Below are positions 25,118 to 34,380 of a DNA stretch of 64,000 nucleotides, one piece after another. The notes below the pieces were generated by a model that worked only from the letters and a program-made list of their open reading frames with translations, made no database searches and was not told where the DNA came from. Positions within the stretch are counted from its first letter, which is position 1, and each line of letters begins with the position of its first letter. The stretch is from Pirellulaceae bacterium (GTDB taxonomy: Bacteria > Planctomycetota > Planctomycetia > Pirellulales > Pirellulaceae). A program made the position numbers and the translations under genes. The DNA is taken from NCBI GenBank assembly GCA_019636385.1, contig JAHBXT010000002.1, positions 1,178,001-1,242,000 of the forward strand, in the 5' to 3' direction.

Positions 25118-25396
25118 ATCCTACAAAGGCCGCAACCGGTTGGGCGAGTATCGATCGACAAGCCCGATGGCGGCAAGCGATTGTTGGGTATTCCAAACTT
25201 AATCGACCGCTTGATCCAACAAGCCATCGTTCAAATCCTGACCCCAGTCTTCGATCCGAACGTTTCGACATCGAGCTACGGGTTTCGGCCAAAGCGATCT
25301 GCTCACGGAGCAGCCAAGCAAGTCCAGCGCACGATCAGACGCGGCTACCGTTTCGCAGTGGATATGGATCTTTCCAAGTTCTTCGACCGAGTCTGA
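25118..25396 (+). pseudogene. group II intron reverse transcriptase/maturase fragment
   Basis: A frame of about 92 codons encodes RPQPV, IDKPDGGKRLLGIPNLIDR, LTPVFDPNVSTSSYGFRPKR and FAVDMDLSKFFDRV. These are RT blocks 0 to 2 of group II intron maturases. It stops (TGA 25394-25396) just before the YADD-bearing half, which is absent, as are the X/maturase and endonuclease domains. The upstream N-terminal part is also degraded. It runs on the plus strand, opposite to the cassette genes, and touches a truncated attC. This is the geometry known for group IIC-attC introns, although the class cannot be fixed from this fragment. Confidence 0.82.
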
Positions 25397-25638
25397 GGCG
25401 CACGGGGGCGCACGGGGACACACAGCAACGGGCGCTTGGGAGCACTGGACATTACTCTTGAAAGACATCAAGAAGTAATTGCTGGTAGAGCAACCACGTC
25501 GCTTAGTCTCCCACTGCGGCTAGGCGGCATGTGGTCAATAAGCGTCCAAGCCATGGGCTTGAGGAACTATGAGGAGCTTGCTCTGGATGCGAATCGCCCC
25601 TGAACTGCCTGAGCCCCAGATTTGATAAGCATTGCCGC
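25397..25638. other. spacer between intron remnant and tetR
   Basis: No gene seen. It begins with repeated GCGCACGGGG-like G-rich sequence that may be residual intron. I could not find a domain V hairpin, which supports truncation of the intron 3' end. Confidence 0.4.
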
Positions 25639-25675
25639 TTGACAGACCGACCAGTCGGTCGGTAATATAGGAAGC
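25639..25675 (+). promoter_or_regulatory. tetR promoter with palindromic operator
   Basis: TTGACA (25639-25644) and TAATAT (25663-25668) are separated by 18 bp. The spacer holds a perfect inverted repeat, GACCGAC at 25645-25651 and GTCGGTC at 25654-25660. AGGA and the ATG at 25676 follow. A repressor bound here would block RNA polymerase, giving autorepression and, if the genes are co-transcribed, control of the efflux genes. Confidence 0.8.
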
Positions 25676-26266
25676 ATGAAATCAGATAACTGTGAAGCGG
25701 TACCTCGAACTTTAGCCTGTGAGGCCGCCAGAAATCAACTGCTGGATGCCGTTGAGGAATTGGTCAATGCTCAGGGCGTCGGGCGCTTTACCCTGGAGGC
25801 TGTCGCCAAACAGGCGGGGCTGAGCAAGAGTGGTCTGCTGCATTACTTTCCGTCCAAAGATTCACTCATCGAAGCTCTGGTGGCGCGAACCGTGGCACAT
25901 TGGCAGGACTCTTTAGAGCAGGCCAAGCAACTGCAGTCAGAGGGTCCACACCGGACTGCACACGCGCTTTTGGATTGTTGCCTGGGGGATTTGTCTCAAT
26001 GGAACGAGCGTCTACGGCGTTCGTCGACAGCGCTGCTGGCGATACTTGTCCATTGTCCTGGCAAGGCAACGCCCATGCATGTCTTCTATCAAGGGCTGCA
26101 CGCACAAATGCAAGCTGAATCAAAGGATTTGCCGGTCAGCGATTTGGTCTTGGCAGTGGTCGACGGCGTCTGGGTGCGTTGGGTAACCGGTTTATCGCCC
26201 ATGTCAGAGACACAAATCGCACAGCTCCACGGTGCCCTGAAACGACTGTTGCCTTACTGTGGCTAG
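25676..26266 (+). CDS. TetR/AcrR-family transcriptional repressor
   Basis: 196 aa. Helix-turn-helix at about residues 38-62 (FTLEAVAKQAGLSKSGLLHYFPSKDSLIEALV). The C-terminal ligand domain is unclassified, with a TetR_C-like WVRWVTGL segment near residue 165. The palindrome in its own promoter is the likely operator. It lies 86 bp before the efflux adaptor gene on the same strand and probably controls it; inducing ligands are unknown. Confidence 0.92.
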   Translation: MKSDNCEAVPRTLACEAARNQLLDAVEELVNAQGVGRFTLEAVAKQAGLSKSGLLHYFPSKDSLIEALVARTVAHWQDSLEQAKQLQSEGPHRTAHALLDCCLGDLSQWNERLRRSSTALLAILVHCPGKATPMHVFYQGLHAQMQAESKDLPVSDLVLAVVDGVWVRWVTGLSPMSETQIAQLHGALKRLLPYCG

Positions 26267-26352
26267 TGTACGAGAAGCGAGCATTTTTCAGTTTTGTCCT
26301 AGAAATTCCCGTCCTTCATGGGCTGCATCACGTTTCAAGAAAGCCTGAGACC

Positions 26353-27501
26353 ATGAGCGCACACAGCGCTATCGAGATCAAACGACGCTCGCCAGGAATG
26401 GCTGTATTTCTCAGCTCGATGGGCGTGGTTGCAGCCGTGGTGTTGGTGGGCTGCGGATTGGTGGGCTTGAGGTATTGGCAGTCGACTCACATGGCTCAGC
26501 ATGGGCCACCGCCGGAGATGCCTACTGCCGTGGTGCTGGCCGAGGCGACTGCCAGTTCATTTCGTCCAACATCCGCTGCCATTGGGACGGTTGTTGCTCC
26601 GCGCTCAATTGTTCTCAGCAATGAAATCTCTGGCACGGTGGCGCAGGTGCAATTATCGCCGGGAACAGTGGTCGAGCCGGGAACTGTGCTCGTGGAATTG
26701 GACAATAGCGTCGAAGCGGCGCAATTGGAGTCAGCGGTCGCCGCCGCCAAAATGGCTCAGTCGCGTTTTAATCGCACCAAGCAAGCCCAGCGAAACCGGG
26801 CGATGACCGAACTGGAACTAGAGGAGGCCGAAGGTCAGTTGGCGCAGGCCGAGGCCCGCGTAGCTGAATTAAAAGCCATTATCGAGCGAAAGCGTTTGGT
26901 GGCACCTTTTCGAGCGCGAGTGGGACTGTCCAACACCCACCCAGGACAATACCTGCCCTCCGGAACTGAAATCACGTCGCTGCAGAGTGTGGAGGGGTAC
27001 TACTTCATCGACTTTGCTTTACCTCAACATGTAGCCGGAAGTGTGGAGGTAGGTCAGAGGGTTCAATTGCTGGCCAATCGGCAAAACTACACCGCCAAGA
27101 TTGAAGCCTTGGATTCGCGCAGTGATCGCCTGACACGAAATCTACTGGCCCGCGCTCGACTGGATGATGCTCCCACGGATCTCAAGCCCGGCGACAGCGT
27201 GCAGGTTCAGATCGAGTATGGTGCCGAGTGCCAAGGCGTGTCGATTCCGATTGAGGCTTTGCGAAGGACGCCGGTGGGGGCTCAGGTGTTTGTCGCCAAA
27301 CCGAACGCTAGCGGTCAACTGCGAGCCGAACAGCGCAGTGTTGTGGTTCAACAGTCGATTGGCGGGCAAGCCATCCTGTATTCCGGCGTCCAAGTCGGCG
27401 AACAGGTTGTAACCACCGGCTCGTTCAAATTGTTGGACGGCGGCTTGTTGCAAGAAACCTCAAAACCCACACACCCCGCCTCGAGCCGGGGTGTGAATTG
27501 A
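26353..27501 (+). CDS. RND efflux periplasmic adaptor (membrane fusion protein)
   Basis: 382 aa from ATG 26353; the longer frame back to 26179 overlaps tetR and is rejected. One N-terminal membrane segment (AVFLSSMGVVAAVVLVGCGLVG) is followed by a lipoyl half-motif (GTVVAPRSIVLSNEISGTVAQV). A short coiled-coil hairpin covers about residues 120-165 (ALELEEAEGQLAQAEARVAELKAI-type heptads), then the second lipoyl half (LVAPFRARVGLS) and a beta-barrel domain. Links the inner-membrane pump to an outer-membrane channel. No TolC-like gene is adjacent, so the channel must be encoded elsewhere. The pump gene follows after 39 bp. Confidence 0.93.
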   Translation: MSAHSAIEIKRRSPGMAVFLSSMGVVAAVVLVGCGLVGLRYWQSTHMAQHGPPPEMPTAVVLAEATASSFRPTSAAIGTVVAPRSIVLSNEISGTVAQVQLSPGTVVEPGTVLVELDNSVEAAQLESAVAAAKMAQSRFNRTKQAQRNRAMTELELEEAEGQLAQAEARVAELKAIIERKRLVAPFRARVGLSNTHPGQYLPSGTEITSLQSVEGYYFIDFALPQHVAGSVEVGQRVQLLANRQNYTAKIEALDSRSDRLTRNLLARARLDDAPTDLKPGDSVQVQIEYGAECQGVSIPIEALRRTPVGAQVFVAKPNASGQLRAEQRSVVVQQSIGGQAILYSGVQVGEQVVTTGSFKLLDGGLLQETSKPTHPASSRGVN

Positions 27502-27540
27502 CAAAGTGAACGTCTCAGGTCATTCAAGCAACTGGATCTT

Positions 27541-30500
27541 ATGAAGTCCATCACTGACATCTTTATTCGACGCCCCGTCCTGGCGATCGTCATCAATCTG
27601 GTAATTGTCCTGGTGGGGCTGCGTGCCATGGTATCGCTGCCGGTGCAGCAGTACCCAAAACTGGAAAGCACATCCATCGTCATCACGACCGCCTACATTG
27701 GTGCCAGCGCAGAATCTGTACGGGGGTTTTTAACAACCCCCATCGAACAGGCGGTGTCGTCGATCGCCGGGATCGACTATATCGAGTCGGAATCGACAGC
27801 CGGAATTAGCAAAATCACCGTGCGTTTGAAGTTGAACCATAATAGCACTGCGGGTCTAGCGGAAATTAGTGCTCGACTGCAACAAGTGCGTCGCGAATTG
27901 CCTGCCGAGGCCGAGCCGCCTCAGGTCGAACTGCTGCGGGCCGATCGCCCCTATGCTTCGTTTTATCTGAGTTTCACCTCTGATGAACTGAATATCTCGC
28001 AATTGACGGATTGGTTGATTCGTAATCTCCAACCGCAATTGAAGACACTGGCTGGAGTTCAAAAAGTTGGCATCGAGGCCGGTCAGTTTCCGGCGATGCG
28101 GATTTGGATTTCGCCCGAGAAGCTTTCTGAATTGAACTTGACGGCGGGCGATGTCTACAACGCCTTGAGGCGCAACAATTATCTGGCAGCAATTGGCAAG
28201 GTGAAAAGTGACAATGTGCAGATCGATCTGCTGACCAATACCGACTTGAAGACGCCAGAAGAATTCATGGACCTGATCGTCGCCCAGCGTAGCGATGCCG
28301 TCATTCGCTTGGGCGAAGTGGCGCGAGTTGAATTGGGAGCCGAAGAGCCGATGATGAATGCGCTGTATGGCGGCAAGCCTGCGGTGTACGTGTCTGTATG
28401 GCCGCTACCCGGTAGCAACGAAATTGACGTGGCTCATAAGCTACGCGCGGAAATGGAGCGGTTGCGCCCAACCATACCGTCGCACATTGACATGCAATTG
28501 GCGTTTGATGCAACACAGTTCATGGAAAATTCGATTCGCGAGATCACCACCACATTAATTGAAACGATCTTGATCGTGGGACTGGTGGTATTCTTGTTCA
28601 TGGGATCCTTGCGAACCGCCATCGTGCCACTGGTAGCCATGCCGGTATCGCTGATCGGTGCCGTACTGATGATGTCGATCATGGGTTTTTCGATTAACCT
28701 GCTGACAATCCTGGCCATTGTTTTGGCGGTCGGACTGGTGGTGGATGATGCCATCGTGGTCGTCGAGAATATTCAGCGGCACATTCTGGAAGGCAGCAGT
28801 CGAATGCAGGCTGCGCTGACGGGTGCCCGCGAACTGGTTGGACCGATCATTGCTATGACGATAACTCTGGCGGTGGTGTATGCCCCGATCGGTATCCAGT
28901 CTGGTCTGACTGGCATGTTGTTCAGAGAGTTTGCCTTCACACTGGCTTCGGCAGTCTTGGTCTCAGGACTGGTGGCGGTGACGCTGTCACCCGTGATGAG
29001 CGCATTTATGATTAGCCCTTCCGGTACCGAGGGAGTCTTGACGCGCTGGGTCAATGCGCGCTTCGATGGGCTTCGTCAGTGGTACGGTCACTCCCTGAAG
29101 TTTGCGCTGCAGGCCCGTTACGGAATACTTGCCGGAACACTGCTGGTCAGCCTGGCCGCCGTTCCGCTGTATGTTTTCAGCGGCAAGGAGCTGGCACCGG
29201 TCGAGGATCAAAGCGCAATTGCGGTCATGCTGCAAGCCGCCCCTGATTCCACGCTGGAGGCATCCACAAGGGCCACTGGCGAGCTTGCTGAGGCGTTCGG
29301 AGGCTTGCCGGAGACTAGCTATATGTGGGCCTTGGCCAGCGCATCGGGTGGCTTTGGTGGTGTTGTCACCAAGGACTTTCGTGATCGGGATCGTACGACA
29401 TTAGAGATGCTACCAGATGTGATGAAGATTGCGTCCCAGAGTGCCGGCCTACAGGCCTTTCCGGTCGTTATTCCTCCGCTGCCAGGCGCGGGCAATTATG
29501 GCGTGGAGATCTTCTTGAAAAGCGACTTGCCTGCCGAGGAGTTGGTCGAGCTGTCGGCGGAAATCGTGCGCAAGGCTAATCAATCGGGCATGTTCATGTT
29601 TGCCGACTCGGATTTAAAGTTTGATCTACCACAAGCCCGCGTTAATATCGATCGCCAGCGAGTTGCCGATCTGGGAATGGATCTGGCCAGTGTTGCTCAA
29701 GAGTTAGGGGTGCTTTTGGGTGGTGGTTACGTCAATCGCTTCAACTACTTCAACCGCTCGTACCAAGTCATACCTCAGTTGTCGGCCGAGGATCGACAGT
29801 CGGCTTCCTCACTGATGGACCTGAAGATCAGGACACCTGCTGGAGAATTGATCCCAGTGTCCAGCTTCGCATCGATTGAACCCGGCACGGCCCCTCGTTC
29901 ACTCAAGCGATTTCAGCAACGCACCTCGGTACAGATCTTTGGCGAACCACTGCCAATTCCGATGCTGACCAAGGAGATGTGTTTGTCTAAGGTGGAAGAA
30001 ATTGTTCGCGAGGTAGCCGGAGACCGCGTGGCGATCGACTACGGTGGTGAATCCCGACAGATCCGCAGTGAATCGTCCTCGCTGACGGTAACGCTCGGCT
30101 TTGCCTTGGCATTGATTTATCTGGTGCTATCCGCACAGTTCCACTCATTCCGCGATCCACTGATCGTGCTGCTCGGTTCAGTACCGCTGGCCATCTCGGG
30201 CGCCCTGGTCCTTACCTTCCTTGGATTGACTACGATCAACATCTACTCCCAGGTAGGACTGATCACACTCGTGGGCCTGGTAGCCAAAAACGGCATCTTG
30301 ATTGTCGAGTTTGCCAATCACCTTCAAGAGCAAGGGCTCAGCAAACTGCAGGCAACCATGGAAGCCTCCAAAACGCGGTTGCGCCCCGTGTTGATCACTT
30401 CGGCCGCAACCGCTTGCGGACACTTTCCGTTAGTGATTGTCGAGGGGCCGGGGGCTATGGCGCGCAACAGCATCGGCATCATATTGGTAGCCGGGATGTT

Positions 30501-30657
30501 GATCGGTACCTGCTTCACGCTATTCGTCGTTCCCGCTCTTTACCTGATGTTTGCTGCTTCGCATCAGCAACCGGAGTACTCAAAGCTGGATGTCGGTGAT
30601 GATGCCCAATTTCGTTCTACGGCAGAACATCCCCGCAATGAACCTGCGTTGGTTTGA
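27541..30657 (+). CDS. RND-family multidrug efflux transporter, inner-membrane permease
   Basis: 1038 aa, the standard length for AcrB/MexF-like HAE1 pumps. The N-terminus ITDIFIRRPVLAIVINLVIVLVGL is membrane segment 1. Segment 4 carries the proton-relay pair in GLVVDDAIVVVEN (near residue 400). Two large periplasmic loops, and GLVAKNGILIVEFANHLQEQG, KTRLRPVLITSA in segments 10-11, complete the family blocks. Exports hydrophobic compounds by proton antiport with the upstream adaptor. Substrates cannot be inferred. Confidence 0.96.
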   Translation: MKSITDIFIRRPVLAIVINLVIVLVGLRAMVSLPVQQYPKLESTSIVITTAYIGASAESVRGFLTTPIEQAVSSIAGIDYIESESTAGISKITVRLKLNHNSTAGLAEISARLQQVRRELPAEAEPPQVELLRADRPYASFYLSFTSDELNISQLTDWLIRNLQPQLKTLAGVQKVGIEAGQFPAMRIWISPEKLSELNLTAGDVYNALRRNNYLAAIGKVKSDNVQIDLLTNTDLKTPEEFMDLIVAQRSDAVIRLGEVARVELGAEEPMMNALYGGKPAVYVSVWPLPGSNEIDVAHKLRAEMERLRPTIPSHIDMQLAFDATQFMENSIREITTTLIETILIVGLVVFLFMGSLRTAIVPLVAMPVSLIGAVLMMSIMGFSINLLTILAIVLAVGLVVDDAIVVVENIQRHILEGSSRMQAALTGARELVGPIIAMTITLAVVYAPIGIQSGLTGMLFREFAFTLASAVLVSGLVAVTLSPVMSAFMISPSGTEGVLTRWVNARFDGLRQWYGHSLKFALQARYGILAGTLLVSLAAVPLYVFSGKELAPVEDQSAIAVMLQAAPDSTLEASTRATGELAEAFGGLPETSYMWALASASGGFGGVVTKDFRDRDRTTLEMLPDVMKIASQSAGLQAFPVVIPPLPGAGNYGVEIFLKSDLPAEELVELSAEIVRKANQSGMFMFADSDLKFDLPQARVNIDRQRVADLGMDLASVAQELGVLLGGGYVNRFNYFNRSYQVIPQLSAEDRQSASSLMDLKIRTPAGELIPVSSFASIEPGTAPRSLKRFQQRTSVQIFGEPLPIPMLTKEMCLSKVEEIVREVAGDRVAIDYGGESRQIRSESSSLTVTLGFALALIYLVLSAQFHSFRDPLIVLLGSVPLAISGALVLTFLGLTTINIYSQVGLITLVGLVAKNGILIVEFANHLQEQGLSKLQATMEASKTRLRPVLITSAATACGHFPLVIVEGPGAMARNSIGIILVAGMLIGTCFTLFVVPALYLMFAASHQQPEYSKLDVGDDAQFRSTAEHPRNEPALV

Positions 30658-30831
30658 ATGAACGCTACTAACACAAGCAATACCTGCGCTTAGTTGGCCG
30701 CGTCGTTGTAGCGACTACCGATGGCGGGACCATCGTTGCTTGCCACCTGGACTCCCGTCGTAGATGCGAGTCCTCCCACAGGCTACCGTGTCATAATGTA
30801 GCTGTGTGCAGTGCGTAACTGTCTGGAATTT

Positions 30832-30873
30832 ACAAAGAAAAATGGCACGCCCGAGAAAACTCAGGAGTGCCAT
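30832..30873 (-). terminator. rho-independent terminator of the PEP-CTERM gene
   Basis: On the minus strand a hairpin with arms ATGGCACTCC and its partner ending GTGCCAT encloses a TTTT loop. It is followed by TTTTTCTTT (30832-30842), a clear U-tract. It lies about 145 bp after the PEP-CTERM stop codon, beyond the tandem repeats. Confidence 0.7.
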
Positions 30874-30885
30874 CGGCATGTAAAG

Positions 30886-31005
30886 TTCTATTGAGTACTG
30901 TTCTATTGAGTACTGTTCTATTGAGTACTGTTCTATTGAGTACTGTTCTATTGAGTACTGTTCTATTGAGTACTGTTCTATTGAGTACTGTTCTATTGAG
31001 TACTG
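30886..31005. repeat. eight perfect tandem copies of a 15-bp unit
   Basis: TTCTATTGAGTACTG is repeated eight times without change, ending 12 bp before the PEP-CTERM stop codon, so in its 3' untranslated region. The perfect copies imply recent slippage expansion. Within each unit AGTACT is a palindrome. There are no spacers, so this is not a CRISPR. Confidence 0.95.
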
Positions 31006-31017
31006 GACGACAACCAG

Positions 31018-31587
31018 CTAGCGGCGTCGGCGACGCAGTACCATGCCGCCGGCAGCCACACCCAGCAACATCATCGAGGAAGGCTCGGGAATGGCAACTG
31101 TGTAGGTAAAACCGGACAGAGTAACTGGCAGGCTTTGGAATGAACCATCCAGTTGAGTTACGCTGGTGAAGTTTGTCGAAAATGTAGCGAGCACGTTCCC
31201 AGCCTGCATCACGATAGTACCAAGGTCCAGCGTGCTGCCGACGGTTGAGAAGGTATGTGTGCCCAAAGGTCCACCGGTGAAAAATCGAGCGGTCGTTCCA
31301 GCCGGCGGACTAGATGTCCAGAGGCCAGCCCCACTTAGCAGGTACTGCGTACCATGGAATGTGGCGGTGCTGCCGGAATTAATTCGAAAGTCACCTCCCG
31401 CGTAGGTTGTCGGAGCAGACTGAGCTACCAAGGAGATCGTTAATGTGACCGTTTGATTAGGGGCAAGCGTCACATTATTCGAACCGCCAGGCCCCCGAGC
31501 TTGTAAAATTACATTAGCGCTGGCTTGACCCACAACAGCGGCAACCGCCAACGCGAAAACACAAGCAATAGAAAAAATTCTCGACAT
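31018..31587 (-). CDS. PEP-CTERM sorted exported protein
   Basis: 189 aa. GAGGAG lies nine bases before the ATG at 31587. Signal peptide (IFSIACVFALAVAAVVGQASA), then a beta-rich Thr/Ser/Gly ectodomain, then the sorting tag IPEPSSMMLLGVAAGG followed by a hydrophobic stretch and RRRRRR. PEP-CTERM proteins are processed by an exosortase (not in this window) and delivered to the envelope or extracellular matrix. The cargo domain is not recognised. Confidence 0.93.
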   Translation of the reverse strand: MSRIFSIACVFALAVAAVVGQASANVILQARGPGGSNNVTLAPNQTVTLTISLVAQSAPTTYAGGDFRINSGSTATFHGTQYLLSGAGLWTSSPPAGTTARFFTGGPLGTHTFSTVGSTLDLGTIVMQAGNVLATFSTNFTSVTQLDGSFQSLPVTLSGFTYTVAIPEPSSMMLLGVAAGGMVLRRRRR

Positions 31588-32621
31588 TGAATACTCCTCA
31601 AGAAAACTGACTCACGCCCAGCGAACAGTCAGTGAAAACTCCCCACATTCACACCAAATGCACCCAAACGGAAACCATAAGTCACCGACCTCGCTCACCG
31701 GGTAACTATCTTAATTACCCAGAACAATCACCCTGTAGAGCACAAGCCGCCGAATCGTAATAATCCGCAAAGTGTCCAGTGTAGCGGACCAACGCTCGCT
31801 GTCAAGCTTTAAAGCGAGACCAATGCCCCTTAATCCATTTAGAATGAGGACAGAACCGTTCCAGTGCGGTTCCACTGCTTGCCAAAGACTCCAGCAAACA
31901 TCTTCAATCCACCCAATATGGTGGTATTTCGGAGGGGGGTGGCCTGTCTTAATTGGGAAACTGGCGAACGCTACGAGTTCTGGGGCTGGGTCAGGTGTCT
32001 AAGAGTCGAACGACCGGTTGCTCAGTGGCCTTATCTGGAAATGTTATGCCATAAGCATCGCCGGTGTCATAGCGACGACCCGACGAGGCGGCAGCGGCCC
32101 TCCGAGCATGGCCAAACTGTGCGGACTTGCGCTTCTTGATCGGGAATCCTAACCTAATTTAAAAAGATTTGCGCTGGCTCTCGAGACGCTCGGGTCGAGT
32201 AGCAGAACCGCTAACCGCGCACGCGGTTGGTAGGATGAAACAAAGTCGGACGGGTCCATACGAGTGAGCATACGGTGTGGCACAAGACGCTGCCGACAAG
32301 GTCGTCAAGTTGCCGGCTATCGGCAGGGCGAGTGACGTTCACAGCCCAGGAAGGAAATGCACTGGAGTATCGAGAGGGGCTAGTGGATGAGAAGCAAACT
32401 TCGCCAGATGAGTTTGCTCAGCCGCTTGAAGCAGTCGCTTGAATTAGTACGCCACGTGGGAATATTCGATCTGCATGGTTTCTATGGTCCGAGCCGGTTT
32501 ACTTGGCCCGGACGGCTGTTGTCAGGGTAAAGTGCAACTTAGCCTTCTGCATCTGTACGTTGCCCCACGAATTCTCTATACTGCGGAGCTTTACAACGCT
32601 CAATCTGAAGGAGGCAACGTC
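31588..32621. other. long intergenic region, no firm gene
   Basis: About 1 kb between the divergent PEP-CTERM gene and the ligase gene. It starts with an A+T-rich promoter-like stretch. I see a short GTG-initiated frame (32332-32442) ending in YREGLVDEKQTSPDEFAQPL that looks protein-like but is only about 36 codons, without a family or ribosome site. The rest shows no RNA gene or repeat. Confidence 0.4.
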
Positions 32622-34265
32622 ATGCTCGGACTCATGCAGGATTGGCCACTGACGGTCGATCGAATTCTAGATCATGCCAATACCTGTTTCCCGCAGCGCG
32701 AAGTGGTGACTCGCAGCTTGGAAGGTCCGATCACGCGCACTAATTACGGCAACATTTGGCGACGCGCCAAGCAGGTCACCAGCGCGCTCAAGCAACATGG
32801 CGTCCAACTGGGGGATCGCATCGCGACCTTGGCCTGGAACACGGATCGACACATGGAAGCATGGTACGGTGTGATGGGCATGGGAGCCATCCTGCACACC
32901 GTCAATCCTCGACTGTTTCCTGAGCAGATCGTGTGGATTGTCAATCATGCAGAAGATAAGATGTTGTTCTTTGATGCCACTTTTCTACCGTTGGTCGAGA
33001 AAATTGCTCCCCATTTGAAGACCGTAAAGAGCTATATCCTGCTGACTAGTCGCGAGCACTTACCGCAGACCACGCTGCCCAACTTGATTGCCTTCGAAGA
33101 CTTTATTGCTGGTCAATCGACCGATGCGGAGTGGGGCGGATTCGACGAGCACACCGCCTGCGGTTTGTGTTACACCTCGGGAACAACAGGAGACCCCAAA
33201 GGCGTATTGTATTCACATCGCTCGAACGTGATTCATGCGCTGGCATCCAATTCGGTGGATTGTTTTGGCGCGGGCGCCAATGATGTCGTGCTGCCGGTAG
33301 TGCCCATGTTTCATGCCAATGCTTGGGCGATAGCCTTTGGCGCGCCGATGTGCGGCGCAAAGTTGGTCATGCCCGGTGCCAGACTGGACGGTGCCAGCGT
33401 CTATGAGTTGTTAGAAACTGAAAAGGTCACCATGACCGCCGCAGTGCCGACCGTGTGGATGATGCTGCTGAATTACCTGCGTGAGAACAAGCTTAAGCTG
33501 ACTGCACTCAAGCGCGTTGCCATCGGTGGCGCGGCCGTGCCAGAGATGATCTTGCGAGCCTTCGAGGATGATTATGGCGTTGAAGTCATTCATGCTTGGG
33601 GGATGACGGAGATGAGTCCGATTGGCACGATTGGCAAGATGCTACCCGAGCACTACGCTATGGATCGCGAGTCGCAAATTAAGACCAAGCTCAAGCAGGG
33701 ACGAGCTTTGTTTACCGTCGAGATGAAAATTGTCGATGAGGCTGGTGCAGAGCTGCCTCGCGATGGAAAGGCGTTTGGAAGGCTATTGGTGCGCGGCCCA
33801 GCCGTGTCGCGTGCCTACTTCAAAAACGCTGGTGCACGCAATGCAAAAGGCGAATGCCTTGAGCCTGATGGATTCTTTGACACTGGCGACATTGCTACGT
33901 TGGACCAGTTGGGCGTTATGCATATCACCGACCGAGCCAAAGACGTCATTAAGTCGGGTGGCGAATGGATTAGTTCGATTGATATCGAGAATATTGCACT
34001 CGGCTGCGACGGGGTAGCCAACGCCGCCGTGATTGCCATTGCCCATCCCAAGTGGGACGAACGTCCGCTGCTGATCATCGAGCCCAAGCCAGGTGCGACG
34101 CCCACCAAAGAGAAACTGCTGGCCTTTTTGCAGGGCAAGATTGCCAAATGGTGGATGCCCGACGATGTGGCGCTCGTCGAAAAGATTCCCATTGGAGCCA
34201 CTGGCAAGGTCAACAAGCTGTCGTTGCGGCAACAATTCGAAGGTTACCAGCTACCCCACCAGTAG
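32622..34265 (+). CDS. AMP-forming fatty-acyl-CoA ligase (long- or medium-chain)
   Basis: 547 aa from ATG 32622, preceded by AAGGAGG; an in-frame extension to 32475 is rejected for that reason. Shows the AMP-binding P-loop YTSGTTGDPKGV (about residues 183-194), HAWGMTEMSPIG, DTGDIATLD and the C-terminal IPIGATGKVNK lysine block. Activates a carboxylic acid to the acyl-adenylate and then the CoA thioester. The VPMFHANAW segment resembles the long/medium-chain subgroup, so fatty acids are the likely substrate. Stands alone; the last three bases overlap the convergent tRNA-Leu. Confidence 0.92.
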   Translation: MLGLMQDWPLTVDRILDHANTCFPQREVVTRSLEGPITRTNYGNIWRRAKQVTSALKQHGVQLGDRIATLAWNTDRHMEAWYGVMGMGAILHTVNPRLFPEQIVWIVNHAEDKMLFFDATFLPLVEKIAPHLKTVKSYILLTSREHLPQTTLPNLIAFEDFIAGQSTDAEWGGFDEHTACGLCYTSGTTGDPKGVLYSHRSNVIHALASNSVDCFGAGANDVVLPVVPMFHANAWAIAFGAPMCGAKLVMPGARLDGASVYELLETEKVTMTAAVPTVWMMLLNYLRENKLKLTALKRVAIGGAAVPEMILRAFEDDYGVEVIHAWGMTEMSPIGTIGKMLPEHYAMDRESQIKTKLKQGRALFTVEMKIVDEAGAELPRDGKAFGRLLVRGPAVSRAYFKNAGARNAKGECLEPDGFFDTGDIATLDQLGVMHITDRAKDVIKSGGEWISSIDIENIALGCDGVANAAVIAIAHPKWDERPLLIIEPKPGATPTKEKLLAFLQGKIAKWWMPDDVALVEKIPIGATGKVNKLSLRQQFEGYQLPHQ

Positions 34266-34347
34266 CTGAGGCGGGACTCGAACCCGCACGGGAGTATCCT
34301 CCCACAGGATTTTAAGTCCTGTGTGTCTGCCATTCCACCACTCAGCC
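34263..34347 (-). tRNA. tRNA-Leu (TAA)
   Basis: 85-nt class II tRNA. Acceptor GGCTGAG pairs with CTCAGCT (G-U at the first pair). The anticodon loop CTTAAAA sits in AGGA/TCCT, giving anticodon TAA. Long variable arm GGGAGGATACTCCC, T-arm GCGGGTTCGAGTCCCGC, discriminator A. CCA is not encoded. Its 3' end overlaps the stop codon of the convergent acyl-CoA ligase gene by three bases. Confidence 0.95.
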
Positions 34348-34380
34348 TGATCGCAGGATTGTACGTCAGAATCAAATATC

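Noticed and set aside
30886..31005. CRISPR-like array
   Set aside because: The 15-bp units are directly contiguous with no spacers; it is a tandem repeat.
32332..32442. Short GTG-initiated ORF upstream of the acyl-CoA ligase
   Set aside because: Looks protein-like at its end but is only about 36 codons with no ribosome site or family; may be a decayed gene end.
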